Shown piece by piece: positions 36,280 to 44,346 of a stretch of 64,000 nt of DNA (the stretch's first letter is position 1; each line of letters begins with the position of its first letter). The position numbers and the translations under genes are program-made. The stretch comes from Pseudomonas bohemica (GTDB lineage Bacteria; Pseudomonadota; Gammaproteobacteria; Pseudomonadales; Pseudomonadaceae): positions 1 through 64,000 of the forward strand of contig NZ_NKHL01000118.1 of the NCBI RefSeq assembly GCF_002934685.1. Direction: 5' to 3'. Under the pieces are notes generated by a model. That model was not told where the DNA came from. It was given only the letters and a program-made list of their open reading frames with translations, and ran no database searches.

Positions 36280-36295
36280 TTTACGTTAACGTAAA
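36280..36295. promoter_or_regulatory. LiuR operator upstream of liuA
   Basis: TTTACGTTAACGTAAA is a perfect 16-base palindrome 60 bases before liuA. A near-identical element lies before liuR (38399-38414). MerR-type LiuR regulators bind TTnACGTnnACGTnAA-like palindromes in proteobacterial liu promoters. Confidence 0.85.
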
Positions 36296-36369
36296 CCTGC
36301 GCGCGTGAGGATGTCAATCGTCGCAAGGGCGCGCTGAATAGAGAGGGGTCATGGAATGTGACGCCGACC

Positions 36370-36440
36370 TGGAGCGGTCCGGCGGGCCGGCGGCAGCGGT
36401 CTTGGGAGCGGCACCGCCGGCAAACCGTGTCGCTACAACC
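36370..36440. repeat. Degenerate REP-like hairpin
   Basis: GGTCCGGCGGGCCGGCGGCAG and GGCACCGCCGGCAAACCGTG form imperfect inverted arms between crcY and the liuA promoter; the copy is degenerate. Confidence 0.45.
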
Positions 36441-36480
36441 GGTTCGAGCGACTGGGAAGGAATTTCTCAAACATCAGACA

Positions 36481-36842
36481 GCACGAAGGGGAGCCTAGGC
36501 TCCCCTCCAAGTTCTACTGCATGCTCTTTTTTGATTTTTAGGCGGCCTGTTGTTGTTTTTGGTGGCCGGACCTACTTGGCTTTTGAGCTACCCCCATCCG
36601 GGGTCAAGAGCAAACGTATTTTTTTGAGCGCTGATATTGCTTCGATCTTGCGATTCAACCCGTGCGGTAGCTACCTGAAGGTAGTTTTATTGTTCTCTGC
36701 CCGGTCGAGAGGCCTGTGCCTCACAAAGCGATCCACTCCAAAAAAATCAGTTAGCTGCGTCTCTGTCCGTGTTGTTCTTGTTATGTCAGAGCCGATACGT
36801 CTTGTTTTTATTGGGTTACTGCGATTTGTTATTTTTGTTGTA
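36481..36842 (-). ncRNA. crcY: CrcY/CrcZ-type Hfq/Crc-sequestering small RNA
   Basis: The minus strand encodes an RNA of about 360 nt beginning GTACAACAAAAATAACAA and carrying five A-rich CA clusters. On + coordinates these are 36825-36843, 36801-36814, 36771-36785, 36684-36696 and 36546-36564 (for example CAAGAACAACA and AAAAACAACAACAGG). It ends near the perfect GGGGAGCCT/AGGCTCCCC palindrome. A sigma-54 promoter and a CbrB-like site precede it. Known role: CrcZ/CrcY bind Hfq-Crc through such motifs and relieve catabolite repression. As I recall, P. putida crcY also adjoins the HMG-CoA lyase gene, as here, which favours crcY over crcZ. No protein-coding frame fits this stretch. Confidence 0.88.
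36488..36505 (-). terminator. 18-base palindrome at the 3' end of crcY
   Basis: GGGGAGCCTAGGCTCCCC is a perfect palindrome at the expected end of crcY. Only two T follow it on the minus strand, so it is a weak intrinsic terminator or an end-protecting stem. Confidence 0.55.
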
Positions 36843-36852
36843 CGTAAGACAT

Positions 36853-36868
36853 AGCAGATGCCATGCCA
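36853..36868 (-). promoter_or_regulatory. Sigma-54 (-24/-12) promoter of crcY
   Basis: On the minus strand TGGCATGGCATCTGCT has the GG-N10-GC spacing and matches TGGCAyG-N4-yTGCw. It places transcription start near 36842, at the beginning of the first CA cluster. Confidence 0.85.
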
Positions 36869-36961
36869 ACTTTTTCCGATTCTGCCAGAGCCCCGGAAAA
36901 CGGGGCCTTGAGGGAAATCGCCGGAACCGGTCCTGGGCCAGAGTCAGGACCAGGTGTTTCC

Positions 36962-37004
36962 GTGTTACCCGTTTCCCTCGCTTCAATGCCGATCAGGGTA
37001 ACAC
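36962..37004. promoter_or_regulatory. CbrB-like enhancer site upstream of crcY
   Basis: GTGTTACCC (36962-36970) and GGGTAACAC (36996-37004) form a perfect 9-base inverted repeat, 120-160 bases before the crcY start. The TGTTAC/GTAACA half sites are those of the response regulator CbrB, though the spacing of 25-29 bases is longer than the 14 usually given. Confidence 0.65.
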
Positions 37005-37025
37005 TGTGTGACAACTTGTCGCACA

Positions 37026-37925
37026 TCAGGCCGACAAACGTGCTTTCGCTACACGCGAACCGCTGGCGCGACCCAGCACATCACTGATGCGCTGGCCCGC
37101 AGCGATCAGCTTGTCGAGATCGACGCCGGTATCAATGCCCAGACCGTCGAGCATGTACAGCACATCCTCCGTGGCGACGTTGCCGGTGGCCCCTTTGGCG
37201 TAAGGGCAGCCGCCAAGCCCGGCGACGGAACTGTCGAAGACTTGTATGCCTTCCAGCAGGCTGGCGTAGATATTGGCCAGCGCCTGGCCATAGGTGTCGT
37301 GAAAGTGACCGGCCAGCTTGCCTCGGGGAATCTGGCCGGCCACCGCGTCGATCAACGCCCGGGTCGCGCCCGGCGTGCCGGTGCCGACGGTGTCGCCCAG
37401 TGACACTTCGTAACAGCCCATGGTGAACAACTCGTTGGCCACCGCGGCTACCTGTTTCGGCGCAACGGCGCCTTCGTATGGGCAGCCCAGCACGCAGGAC
37501 ACATATCCACGCACCTGGATGCCGTGCAGGCGCGCCGCTTCCATGATCGGCAGAAACCGGTCGAGGCTTTCGCTGATCGAGCAGTTGATATTGCGCTGAG
37601 AAAACGTCTCGGACGCTGCAGCAAACACGGCGACTTCTTTGACGCCTGCCGCCAGTGCGTCTTCGAATCCTCGTAGGTTGGGCGTGAGGGCGGCGTAGGT
37701 GACATCGTTCTTGCGCTGGATCTCGGTGAAGACCTCGGCAGAACCTGCCATTTGCGGCACCCACTTGGGCGACACGAAACTGCCGACTTCGATGTAGCCC
37801 AGGCCGGCCTCGGTGAGGTCATCTACCAGACGGATCTTGTCGGCAACATCGATGGGACGGGATTCGTTCTGCAGGCCGTCGCGTGGTCCGACTTCGACCA
37901 GACGTACGCGTTGAGGGAGCGACAT
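37026..37925 (-). CDS. liuE: Hydroxymethylglutaryl-CoA lyase
   Basis: A 299-residue TIM-barrel lyase (also called mvaB). It has VEVGPRDGLQNE at the start, the metal-site HFHDTYGQA, and the family signature SVAGLGGCPYAKGATGN with the catalytic cysteine. It splits HMG-CoA to acetoacetate and acetyl-CoA, the last step of leucine breakdown. In the P. aeruginosa liuRABCDE order this gene is last; here it sits directly after liuR and before crcY, separated from liuA by about 800 bases. It starts 48 bases after the liuR stop and is probably read from the liuR promoter. Confidence 0.95.
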   Translation of the reverse strand: MSLPQRVRLVEVGPRDGLQNESRPIDVADKIRLVDDLTEAGLGYIEVGSFVSPKWVPQMAGSAEVFTEIQRKNDVTYAALTPNLRGFEDALAAGVKEVAVFAAASETFSQRNINCSISESLDRFLPIMEAARLHGIQVRGYVSCVLGCPYEGAVAPKQVAAVANELFTMGCYEVSLGDTVGTGTPGATRALIDAVAGQIPRGKLAGHFHDTYGQALANIYASLLEGIQVFDSSVAGLGGCPYAKGATGNVATEDVLYMLDGLGIDTGVDLDKLIAAGQRISDVLGRASGSRVAKARLSA

Positions 37926-37973
37926 GACGGGTTCCTCGAAACTAATGAAGGTATGTTTGCTATCTAGCTGTTT

Positions 37974-38354
37974 TTATGATGATTTTTCTAACGCTGCTTT
38001 GCATCGTTCTTCGGCGGTATCCAGTTCAAGCTGCATCTGTTGAATGTCGAGCAGCTGCTGATCAAGCTGCGCCCGACGCTCGGCGATCTTCTCCAACATG
38101 GTAGTGAGCTGTTTCTGGTTATCGCCCGTTGGATCGTACAGGCCAATCAGATCGCGACATTCGGCCAGCGAAAAGCCAATGCGTTTGCCCCGCAGGATCA
38201 GCTTCAGCGTGACCTTATCCCGCGAAGAGTAGACCCGCTCAAGGCCGCGCCGTTGGGGGCTGAGCATGCCTTGTTCTTCATAGAAGCGAATAGTCCGGGT
38301 AGTGATGTCCAGTTCGCGGGCGAGATCGGAAATGCTGTAGGTGGGGTTGCTCAT
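37974..38354 (-). CDS. liuR: MerR-family regulator of the liu genes
   Basis: A 126-residue MerR-type regulator. The winged HTH is YSISDLARELDITTRTIRFYEEQGMLSPQRRG, followed by a dimerisation helix (LTTMLEKIAERRAQLDQQL) and no metal-binding cysteine loop, as in LiuR. ATG 38354 is the family start; the frame runs 20 codons further but would overlap the operator. Palindromic boxes lie just upstream (38399-38414) and before liuA, so it likely controls both the liuR-liuE and liuABCD units in response to a leucine-pathway CoA ester. Confidence 0.92.
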   Translation of the reverse strand: MSNPTYSISDLARELDITTRTIRFYEEQGMLSPQRRGLERVYSSRDKVTLKLILRGKRIGFSLAECRDLIGLYDPTGDNQKQLTTMLEKIAERRAQLDQQLLDIQQMQLELDTAEERCKAALEKSS

Positions 38355-38398
38355 GGGCGGCTCGAACGAAGGAAGCAGGAGGTAAACGTACGGCGCCC

Positions 38399-38414
38399 TT
38401 GACGTAAACGTCAA
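38399..38414. promoter_or_regulatory. LiuR operator upstream of liuR
   Basis: TTGACGTAAACGTCAA is palindromic except for its two central bases and resembles the liuA box. It lies 45 bases before the liuR ATG and its TTGACG could also serve as the -35. Confidence 0.8.
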
Positions 38415-38454
38415 GCAGAGAGCCTTGTGTGAGCGTCATTTGGAGCAATAGCCC

Positions 38455-38515
38455 GGCCCGTCGGCGGTGGCGTTTCAAGACGCCACCGCGGGCAAGCGGT
38501 GCTGCTACAGACGAT
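38455..38515. repeat. REP hairpin
   Basis: GCGGTGGCGT (38464-38473) and ACGCCACCGC (38480-38489) form a perfect 10-base stem with six bases between, flanked by REP-like GGCAAGCGGTGCTGCTACAG. Confidence 0.75.
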
Positions 38516-38588
38516 GCAGTGCTCGAAACGACATTAACAAGCCCTGGGAATGACATTGATTAAGGTGAGTAACCTGTTGAAAGAATTA

Positions 38589-39536
38589 CTATTTAGTCTC
38601 GGTGTCAAGGTCTTTCACAAGTTTGCGTTCCTGCGTAACCACCCACTGACACAGGTCAATGATCTGCTCTCGCATCCAGCGGTTCGCAGGGTCCTGGTCG
38701 GTGCTCTCGTGCCAGTACAGATGAGTCTCAACCGTCGGTACGTCATTAACCGGCAGATGAACGAAATGCAGGTCATTGCGCCGAGCGAAGCGCTCCGGGA
38801 CGGTCATGACCATATCGGTCTGATGGAGCACCTGAGGGGCCATCAGGTAATGCTGTGAGCGTAATGCGACTTTGCGTTGAATGCCCATCTTGCCAAGGGC
38901 CAGGTCCACGTGACCCAACCCGCTGCGACGACTGGAAATATGGATATGGGCCACCGACAGATAGTCGTCCAGGGTGATCGATCCCTTGCTGGCCAACGGG
39001 TGACCTTTGCGCATGGCGCAGACGTAACTGTCTTCCATCAGTTTGACGTGACGCACCTGTGGGTCGGTGTTCAGCGGCGCATCGACGGCGAAATCCAGAC
39101 GACCGGCGGCCAGTTCCTTGGTGGATTCCCGACGTTTGGACAAGAAGCTCTCAATGGTCACCGCCGGGGCCAGGCGCCGCAGACGCTGAAACAGCGCAGG
39201 CAGGATGATTGCCTCGGTGAGGTCAGTCATGCTGATGCGGTAATTCTTGACCGCCTGCAGGGGATTGAAAATACGGCTTTCCTGCACCGAAACCCGCAGC
39301 AGCGACAGCGCATTGCGCACCGGGCCGATGATGTTCTGCGCCATCGGCGTCGGCACCATGCCCTGAGCGGTACGCACGAACAACGGGTCGTTGAAGGTTT
39401 CCCGCAGGCGGGCCAAGGCATTGGAAACAGCAGGCTGGGTAATGCCAACGATCTGCCCGGCGCGGGTCAGGTTAGCCTCGGTGTAGATGGCGTCAAACAC
39501 AATAAAGAGGTTGAGATCGACCTTGCTCAGATTCAT
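38589..39536 (-). CDS. LysR-family transcriptional regulator
   Basis: A 315-residue LysR protein. The N-terminal HTH is VDLNLFIVFDAIYTEANLTRAG followed by ITQPAVSNALARLRETFNDPLFVRT. The effector domain resembles the NodD/LeuO/PcpR group (DFAVDAPLNTDPQVRHVKLMEDSYVCAMRKGHP). ATG 39536 is the family start. It is divergent from an acyl-CoA dehydrogenase gene and probably activates it from the dyad at 39595-39611. Effector unknown. Confidence 0.93.
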   Translation of the reverse strand: MNLSKVDLNLFIVFDAIYTEANLTRAGQIVGITQPAVSNALARLRETFNDPLFVRTAQGMVPTPMAQNIIGPVRNALSLLRVSVQESRIFNPLQAVKNYRISMTDLTEAIILPALFQRLRRLAPAVTIESFLSKRRESTKELAAGRLDFAVDAPLNTDPQVRHVKLMEDSYVCAMRKGHPLASKGSITLDDYLSVAHIHISSRRSGLGHVDLALGKMGIQRKVALRSQHYLMAPQVLHQTDMVMTVPERFARRNDLHFVHLPVNDVPTVETHLYWHESTDQDPANRWMREQIIDLCQWVVTQERKLVKDLDTETK

Positions 39537-39594
39537 TGCTGTGCGCCTCACGCTATTTTTGTTGTGGGTCTGTTGGCGATTGAGAATCGCCAAA

Positions 39595-39611
39595 TCATAT
39601 ATCGGTTATGA
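39595..39611. promoter_or_regulatory. LysR operator candidate
   Basis: TCATA-N7-TATGA is a dyad of the LysR kind, located in the divergent promoter between the LysR and acyl-CoA dehydrogenase genes. Confidence 0.45.
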
Positions 39612-39708
39612 ATGTTTATACACGGTGAGAATAGATTAGATAAATAGAGGGCGCTGATCTAGCATCCCTTGCATGTTTCGAAACACCTCACCAGAAGGTA
39701 GCTGCCCC

Positions 39709-40941
39709 ATGGATTTCGCTTACTCCCCCAAGGTTCAGGAATTACGCGAGCGTGTCACGGCGTTCATGGACGCTTATGTGTATCCGGCCGAGCCGGTGTT
39801 CGAGCGTCAGGTTGCCGAAGGGGACCGCTGGCAGCCCACCGCGATCATGGAGGAGCTCAAGGCCCGGGCCAAAGCCGAGGGCTTGTGGAACCTGTTCCTG
39901 CCCGAATCGCAGCTGGGAGCGGGCCTGACCAATCTGGAGTACGCGCCACTGGCTGAGATCATGGGCCGTTCGCTGCTGGGCCCCGAGCCGTTCAATTGCT
40001 CGGCGCCAGACACCGGCAATATGGAAGTGCTGGTGCGATACGCCAGCGAAGCGCAGAAGCAGCAGTGGTTGCAGCCGTTGCTGCGCGGCAAGATCCGCTC
40101 GGCATTTGCCATGACCGAACCGGACGTGGCGTCCTCGGACGCGACCAACATGGCTGCTCGCGCTGTGCGTGATGGCGATGAGTGGGTCATCAATGGTCGC
40201 AAATGGTGGACCTCCGGCGCCTGTGACCCGCGCTGCAAGATCATGATCTTCATGGGCCTGAGCAATCCCGATGGTCCACGTCACCAGCAGCATTCGATGA
40301 TTCTGGTGCCGACCGATGCACCAGGGGTGAAAATCGTGCGCCCGTTACCGGTCTTCGGTTACGACGATGCGCCCCATGGGCATGCCGAAGTGCTGTTCGA
40401 GAATGTCCGGGTGCCGTACGAAAACGTACTGCTCGGTGAGGGAAGAGGCTTCGAGATCGCGCAAGGGCGCTTGGGGCCTGGTCGCATCCACCATTGCATG
40501 CGTTCGATCGGCATGGCGGAACGCGCGCTGGAGCTGATGTGCAAGCGATCGGTACAGCGTACGGCGTTCGGTCGCCCGCTGGCACGGTTGGGCGGCAACA
40601 TCGACAAGATCGCCGACTCGCGGATGGAAATCGACATGGCGCGCCTGTTGACCCTGAAAGCGGCGTACATGATGGACACGGTGGGCAACAAGGTGGCGAA
40701 GAGCGAGATCGCGCAAATCAAGGTAGTGGCGCCCAATGTCGCGCTACGCGTGATCGATCGCGCCATCCAGATTCACGGCGGCGCCGGGGTTTCGGGGGAT
40801 TTCCCGCTGGCTTACATGTACGCGATGCAGCGCACCTTGCGTCTGGCGGACGGCCCGGACGAGGTGCATCGCGCGGCGATCGGCAAATATGAGGTCGGCA
40901 AGTACGTGCCCAGGGAGCTGATGCGTAGCGAGCATCGTTGA
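39709..40941 (+). CDS. Acyl-CoA dehydrogenase (ACAD10/11-like)
   Basis: A 410-residue flavoprotein. It has [68 protein letters not shown] and [35 protein letters not shown]. The GPGRIHH and DGPDEVH signatures are those of the ACAD10/11 branch, which acts on longer or branched or hydroxylated acyl-CoAs. ATG 39709 with AGAAGG upstream is chosen. It is divergent from a LysR regulator and stands alone. It could supply the missing oxidation step for other acyl-CoA clusters in the window, but that is only a possibility. Confidence 0.92.
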   Translation: MDFAYSPKVQELRERVTAFMDAYVYPAEPVFERQVAEGDRWQPTAIMEELKARAKAEGLWNLFLPESQLGAGLTNLEYAPLAEIMGRSLLGPEPFNCSAPDTGNMEVLVRYASEAQKQQWLQPLLRGKIRSAFAMTEPDVASSDATNMAARAVRDGDEWVINGRKWWTSGACDPRCKIMIFMGLSNPDGPRHQQHSMILVPTDAPGVKIVRPLPVFGYDDAPHGHAEVLFENVRVPYENVLLGEGRGFEIAQGRLGPGRIHHCMRSIGMAERALELMCKRSVQRTAFGRPLARLGGNIDKIADSRMEIDMARLLTLKAAYMMDTVGNKVAKSEIAQIKVVAPNVALRVIDRAIQIHGGAGVSGDFPLAYMYAMQRTLRLADGPDEVHRAAIGKYEVGKYVPRELMRSEHR

Positions 40942-40967
40942 TCCATCCAGCGCGCAACCCTGTCGCC

Positions 40968-41018
40968 GTCCGGCTTGCCGGCGGTGGCATACGTCCCGCT
41001 GCCGACGGCAAGTCGGAC
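40968..41018. repeat. REP pair
   Basis: GTCCGGCTTGCCGGCGG and CTGCCGACGGCAAGTCGGAC face each other between the convergent dehydrogenase and PstS-OmpA genes. Confidence 0.8.
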
Positions 41019-41046
41019 GGCTACAGACTCGGCGCTGCACGGCCGA

Positions 41047-42402
41047 TCAATGCACCCACACCTCAACGCGACGATTCTTGATCCGCCCCTCGTCACCGTC
41101 ATTCGCTGCTACCGGCATTTCGTCGCCGAATCCGCGCACATCCCGCAGGATCACGTCGCTTTTCAGCAATTCCCGGCGCACGGCCATCGCTCGTAGTTTC
41201 GACAGCAGCTGCGCCCGCGCAGGGTCGCTCTTGGCGTCACCAAAACCCGCCAGCGTGACTTTCTGATTCAGTTTGTCGTGGGTTTTCAAGTAATCGACCA
41301 CTCGCTTGAGGTCACGCTGCGCTTTGGTGTCCAGGGCAGCGCTGCCTTGAGCGAAGCGGAAGTTCACCGACAGGCGTTCTGCAGTTCGCGTCAGGTTCTG
41401 ATATTCCAACGGCATCTGCGCGGTTGTGCGGACTTGCACCGCCTGAACGGTCTGCGCGACAAACCCGCTTTGGGCGACGATGGATTGACCTTGCGGGCTC
41501 TGTGCAAAGCGCACCAGCGCCCTGGCCCAACGCTGCTGCGAGCCCGACGGCAGGTAGAAATACAGCCTGCGCGACAGCGGGTAATCTTCCGTGGCAATCA
41601 GGCTGACACTGGGCAACATCGGCTTGGACTCGCCATCAATAATCGCCACGGCCCTGGCCTGACCAATATAGGGCAGGCCGATGAAGCCGATGCCCTGGCG
41701 GTCTTGGCTGACCTCATCGGACAACGCGTCGCTCGATTCAAATCGTTGCGCGGCACTTGCCAGCGCCTTGCGAGATTTTGCCAGTACCAACTCGTTAAAG
41801 GTGTCGAACGTGCCGGATTGTTGATCACGGGCATATACATGAATGGCCCCGCCAGTGCCGCCAAGGGCTTCCCAGTCACGAATTTCTCCAGAGAAGATTT
41901 TCGCCAGTTGGCCCATGCTCAATTCCCGCAGCGGATTGTCGGGATGCAGGATGATCGCGACCCCGTCGATGGCGATCACCTGCTCGGCATCATGGCTGCG
42001 CAGGTCGCCCAGGCCTGCAAGCTCGGCGGCTTCGCGCGCCTTGATCGGCCGGGAAGAGGCCGCGAGATCGGCCCGGCCAGCCTTGAGAGCGGCGAAGCCG
42101 GTGCTCGATCCATGGGCTGCCACTTCGATGCCGACACGCTGGCCGGAAGGCAATTGCCCGATGATGCGCATTTCATTCGCGTGGCCGCCGGCCTGCTGTT
42201 CAATCCCCTGGGCTCCTTGTTGAGTCAATAGCCCCACGACCAATGCTGGCCCGAGTTGCGCGCCGATGGTGTTGGAACCCTGAATCCGTAGCGCGGGGCT
42301 ACCGTCGGAGGGCGCGGACAGGGGAGATGCCGGTGCCCATGACGGCACTGTAAGGATGAGCAATGCCACAAGGGCGGAGATATTGGAACGAGTGCGCTGC
42401 AT
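41047..42402 (-). CDS. PstS-like phosphate-binding protein fused to an OmpA domain
   Basis: A 451-residue exported protein. The signal peptide (MQRTRSNISALVALLILTVP, cut near ASPLSA) is followed by a PstS-like periplasmic binding domain (IQGSNTIG, GSSTGFAALKAGRADLAASSRPIK, VIAIDGVAIILHPDNPL, LAKIFSGEIRDW, RDQQSGTFDTFNELVL). The C-terminal OmpA peptidoglycan-binding domain has LSVNFRFAQGSAALD, VTLAGFGD and NRRVEVWVH. It should therefore be held at the cell wall. ATG 42402 has AAGAAG nine bases upstream; ATG 42411 is the alternative. A three-repeat Pho box lies just before it, which points to use under phosphate starvation. No pst transporter genes are nearby. Confidence 0.88.
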   Translation of the reverse strand: MQRTRSNISALVALLILTVPSWAPASPLSAPSDGSPALRIQGSNTIGAQLGPALVVGLLTQQGAQGIEQQAGGHANEMRIIGQLPSGQRVGIEVAAHGSSTGFAALKAGRADLAASSRPIKAREAAELAGLGDLRSHDAEQVIAIDGVAIILHPDNPLRELSMGQLAKIFSGEIRDWEALGGTGGAIHVYARDQQSGTFDTFNELVLAKSRKALASAAQRFESSDALSDEVSQDRQGIGFIGLPYIGQARAVAIIDGESKPMLPSVSLIATEDYPLSRRLYFYLPSGSQQRWARALVRFAQSPQGQSIVAQSGFVAQTVQAVQVRTTAQMPLEYQNLTRTAERLSVNFRFAQGSAALDTKAQRDLKRVVDYLKTHDKLNQKVTLAGFGDAKSDPARAQLLSKLRAMAVRRELLKSDVILRDVRGFGDEMPVAANDGDEGRIKNRRVEVWVH

Positions 42403-42440
42403 GTGCGGCATCTTCTTGGGGACGGAAGTTGCCGGAGAAT

Positions 42441-42469
42441 AAGACAGGTGCGTTACGGGTATGTGACAG
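42441..42469 (-). promoter_or_regulatory. Pho box (three 11-base-spaced repeats)
   Basis: On the minus strand CTGTCAC, CCGTAAC and CTGTCTT recur every 11 bases (42469-42463, 42458-42452, 42447-42441). This matches PhoB boxes (CTGTCAn repeats with 4-base spacers), 38 bases before the PstS-OmpA start. Confidence 0.75.
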
Positions 42470-42526
42470 GCGATTAACACGTGGATGGTCGCGCCCGGGT
42501 CGACGCATTTGCGGTCGCACTCCCGA

Positions 42527-42570
42527 CTAGCCGGCGGTGGCGTTCATGAGGTTGCCACCGCTGGCAAGGC
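42527..42570. repeat. REP hairpin
   Basis: GCCGGCGGTGGC and GCCACCGCTGGC form an inverted repeat between xthA and the phosphate-binding gene. Confidence 0.65.
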
Positions 42571-42602
42571 GCACGTCTGCTGAACGTCGATGCTCTGAAT
42601 AA

Positions 42603-43415
42603 TCAGCTCAGTTCAAGCCAGATCGGCGCATGGTCCGAGGGCTTTTCCATCCCGCGCAGGTCGTAGTCCACGCCCGCGGCCTTGATCCTGGGCTGCAGAC
42701 CGTGGGAGGCCAGAATCAGATCGATGCGCAGGCCGCGCTTGGGTTGGTCCTCGAAACCGCGGCTGCGGTAGTCGAACCAGCTGAACTGATCGACCACTTC
42801 CGGGTACAGATGGCGGAAGCTGTCCACCAGTCCCCAGTTCTTCAACTTGGCCATCCATTCCCTTTCTTCGGGCAGGAAGCTGCATTTGCCGGTCTTCAAC
42901 CAGCGCTTGGCGTTGTCCGGGCCGATGCCGATGTCGCTGTCTTCCGGGGAAATGTTCACGTCGCCCATGACCACCAGCGGCTGATCGTTACTGAAGCGGG
43001 TTTCCAGCAATTGCTGAAGATCAGCGTAGAACCTGGTCTTGGCCGGAAACTTGGTAGGGTGATCGCGGCTTTCGCCCTGTGGGAAGTAGCCGTTCATGAT
43101 GGTCACCGGCACGCCGTTGCGATCAGCGAAAGTGCCCCAGATGAAGCGGCGTTGGGCCTCTTCATCGTCGGTGTCGAAACCCTTGTGCAAAGCCAGCGGC
43201 GCCTGGCGCGACAGCAAAGCGACGCCGTAATGGCCTTTTTGCCCGTGGAAATGCACGTGGTAGCCCAGCGCTTCGATTTCGGCCTGTGGGAACTGATCGT
43301 CCGAGACCTTGGTTTCCTGCAGGCCGATGACGTCTGGCTGGTGCTTTTCAATCAGCGCCGCCAGTTGGTGCGGGCGGGCGCGCAGGCCGTTGATGTTGAA
43401 AGACACAATTTTCAT
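42603..43415 (-). CDS. xthA: Exodeoxyribonuclease III
   Basis: A 270-residue DNA-repair nuclease of the ExoIII/APE family. It has [14 protein letters not shown], the metal ligand in IGLQETKV (Glu), [44 protein letters not shown] and the final [10 protein letters not shown] with the catalytic Asp-His. It cuts at abasic sites and removes nucleotides 3' to 5' in base-excision repair. ATG 43415 with AGGA nine bases upstream fits the family start. Monocistronic. Confidence 0.95.
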   Translation of the reverse strand: MKIVSFNINGLRARPHQLAALIEKHQPDVIGLQETKVSDDQFPQAEIEALGYHVHFHGQKGHYGVALLSRQAPLALHKGFDTDDEEAQRRFIWGTFADRNGVPVTIMNGYFPQGESRDHPTKFPAKTRFYADLQQLLETRFSNDQPLVVMGDVNISPEDSDIGIGPDNAKRWLKTGKCSFLPEEREWMAKLKNWGLVDSFRHLYPEVVDQFSWFDYRSRGFEDQPKRGLRIDLILASHGLQPRIKAAGVDYDLRGMEKPSDHAPIWLELS

Positions 43416-43628
43416 AGACGGCAGTCCTGGCAAAAATCAAACCGCGATGCTAGCCGACCTGTCGAACGACGGCCAGCGCGGAGCGCGATCTCGCGATTCG
43501 GACAGGCTGCTACGCTGAGGGAAACGTCTGAAAATCGCTGGAACTGTCGTCAGCGGCTGCGACTCGAACGCCTGACACCACGAACCCGGCGCAACGCCTC
43601 GGGTCGTCATCGGAAGGGACACGATTAA

Positions 43629-44279
43629 ATGCCTGAATCAGCGAATACACTGGCCAAGATCCGTCAACTGGACAGTGGGTACTCCCGAGAGTCTCGCTCA
43701 GTGCTGTACCAGGCATACCGACACGAGCCGAGTTTTGGCTACCTGTTCGAAGCCGGGCGCGCGGGTTACGAGCAACGGGTCCGGGCGACCATTCGCGAAT
43801 TGGTCAAACAGCACTTTTTGCAAGACATGCCGGCACTTGGGCTATTCGTCGACGACCGCCTGGTCGGCGTGGCGCTGATCGCACCGCCCCAGCGCCGCCT
43901 GGGTATCACCGAAAGCTGGGCATGGCGCCTGCGCATGGTCATGAGCACCGGTCTGCGCTGCACCCAGCGCTATCTGGAGTATTACCAGTCGGTACTGGCG
44001 TGCCTGCCGTCGGATGCGGTGCACGTATTACCGCTGTTTGGTGTGCACCCCGATTTCCAGGGGCAACATTATGGCGAGCAATTGTTGCAGGCGCTGCATG
44101 ACTGGTGCGCGGTGGACGAAAACTCTCAGGGCATCGTTCTGGACACCGGAAACGGTCACTATCTTGAGTTCTATAAGCGCCAGGGCTATGAGGAAATCGG
44201 CGAAGTCGCTGTGGGACCAATCCGGGAGCACGTATTTTTTCATCCCAACCCCCAGGTTTCATTGGGTTCCATGGCTTGA
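43629..44279 (+). CDS. GNAT-family N-acetyltransferase
   Basis: A 216-residue protein with the GNAT fold. It has LGLFVDDRLVGVALIAPPQRR (strand 4), LFGVHPDFQGQHYGEQLLQALHDW (motif A, with the Q/R-x-x-G-x-G/A-like QGQHYG acetyl-CoA loop) and GIVLDTGNGHYLEFYKRQGYEEIGEV (motif B). The substrate is not evident. It lies 67 bases ahead of tamA on the same strand and may be read with it. Confidence 0.88.
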   Translation: MPESANTLAKIRQLDSGYSRESRSVLYQAYRHEPSFGYLFEAGRAGYEQRVRATIRELVKQHFLQDMPALGLFVDDRLVGVALIAPPQRRLGITESWAWRLRMVMSTGLRCTQRYLEYYQSVLACLPSDAVHVLPLFGVHPDFQGQHYGEQLLQALHDWCAVDENSQGIVLDTGNGHYLEFYKRQGYEEIGEVAVGPIREHVFFHPNPQVSLGSMA

Positions 44280-44346
44280 ACGCGGACCTTCTCTCAACTT
44301 CCGCGGGCTCCAGCAGCACCCGCCGCTCGTGTTAGCATCCGCGCCT

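Noticed and set aside
36280-36295. Considered whether the TTTACGTTAACGTAAA palindrome is a terminator stem.
   Set aside because: No T-run on either side and a matching palindrome before liuR; an operator fits better.
36351-37087. Open frames across the liuE-liuA gap (36351-36854 plus strand, 36829-37026 minus strand, 36863-37087 plus strand).
   Set aside because: The stretch is better explained by crcY, its promoter and CbrB site; the translations resemble no protein.
42402-42480. N-terminal extension of the PstS-OmpA protein to 42480.
   Set aside because: It would place the start upstream of the Pho box and ahead of a clear signal peptide.
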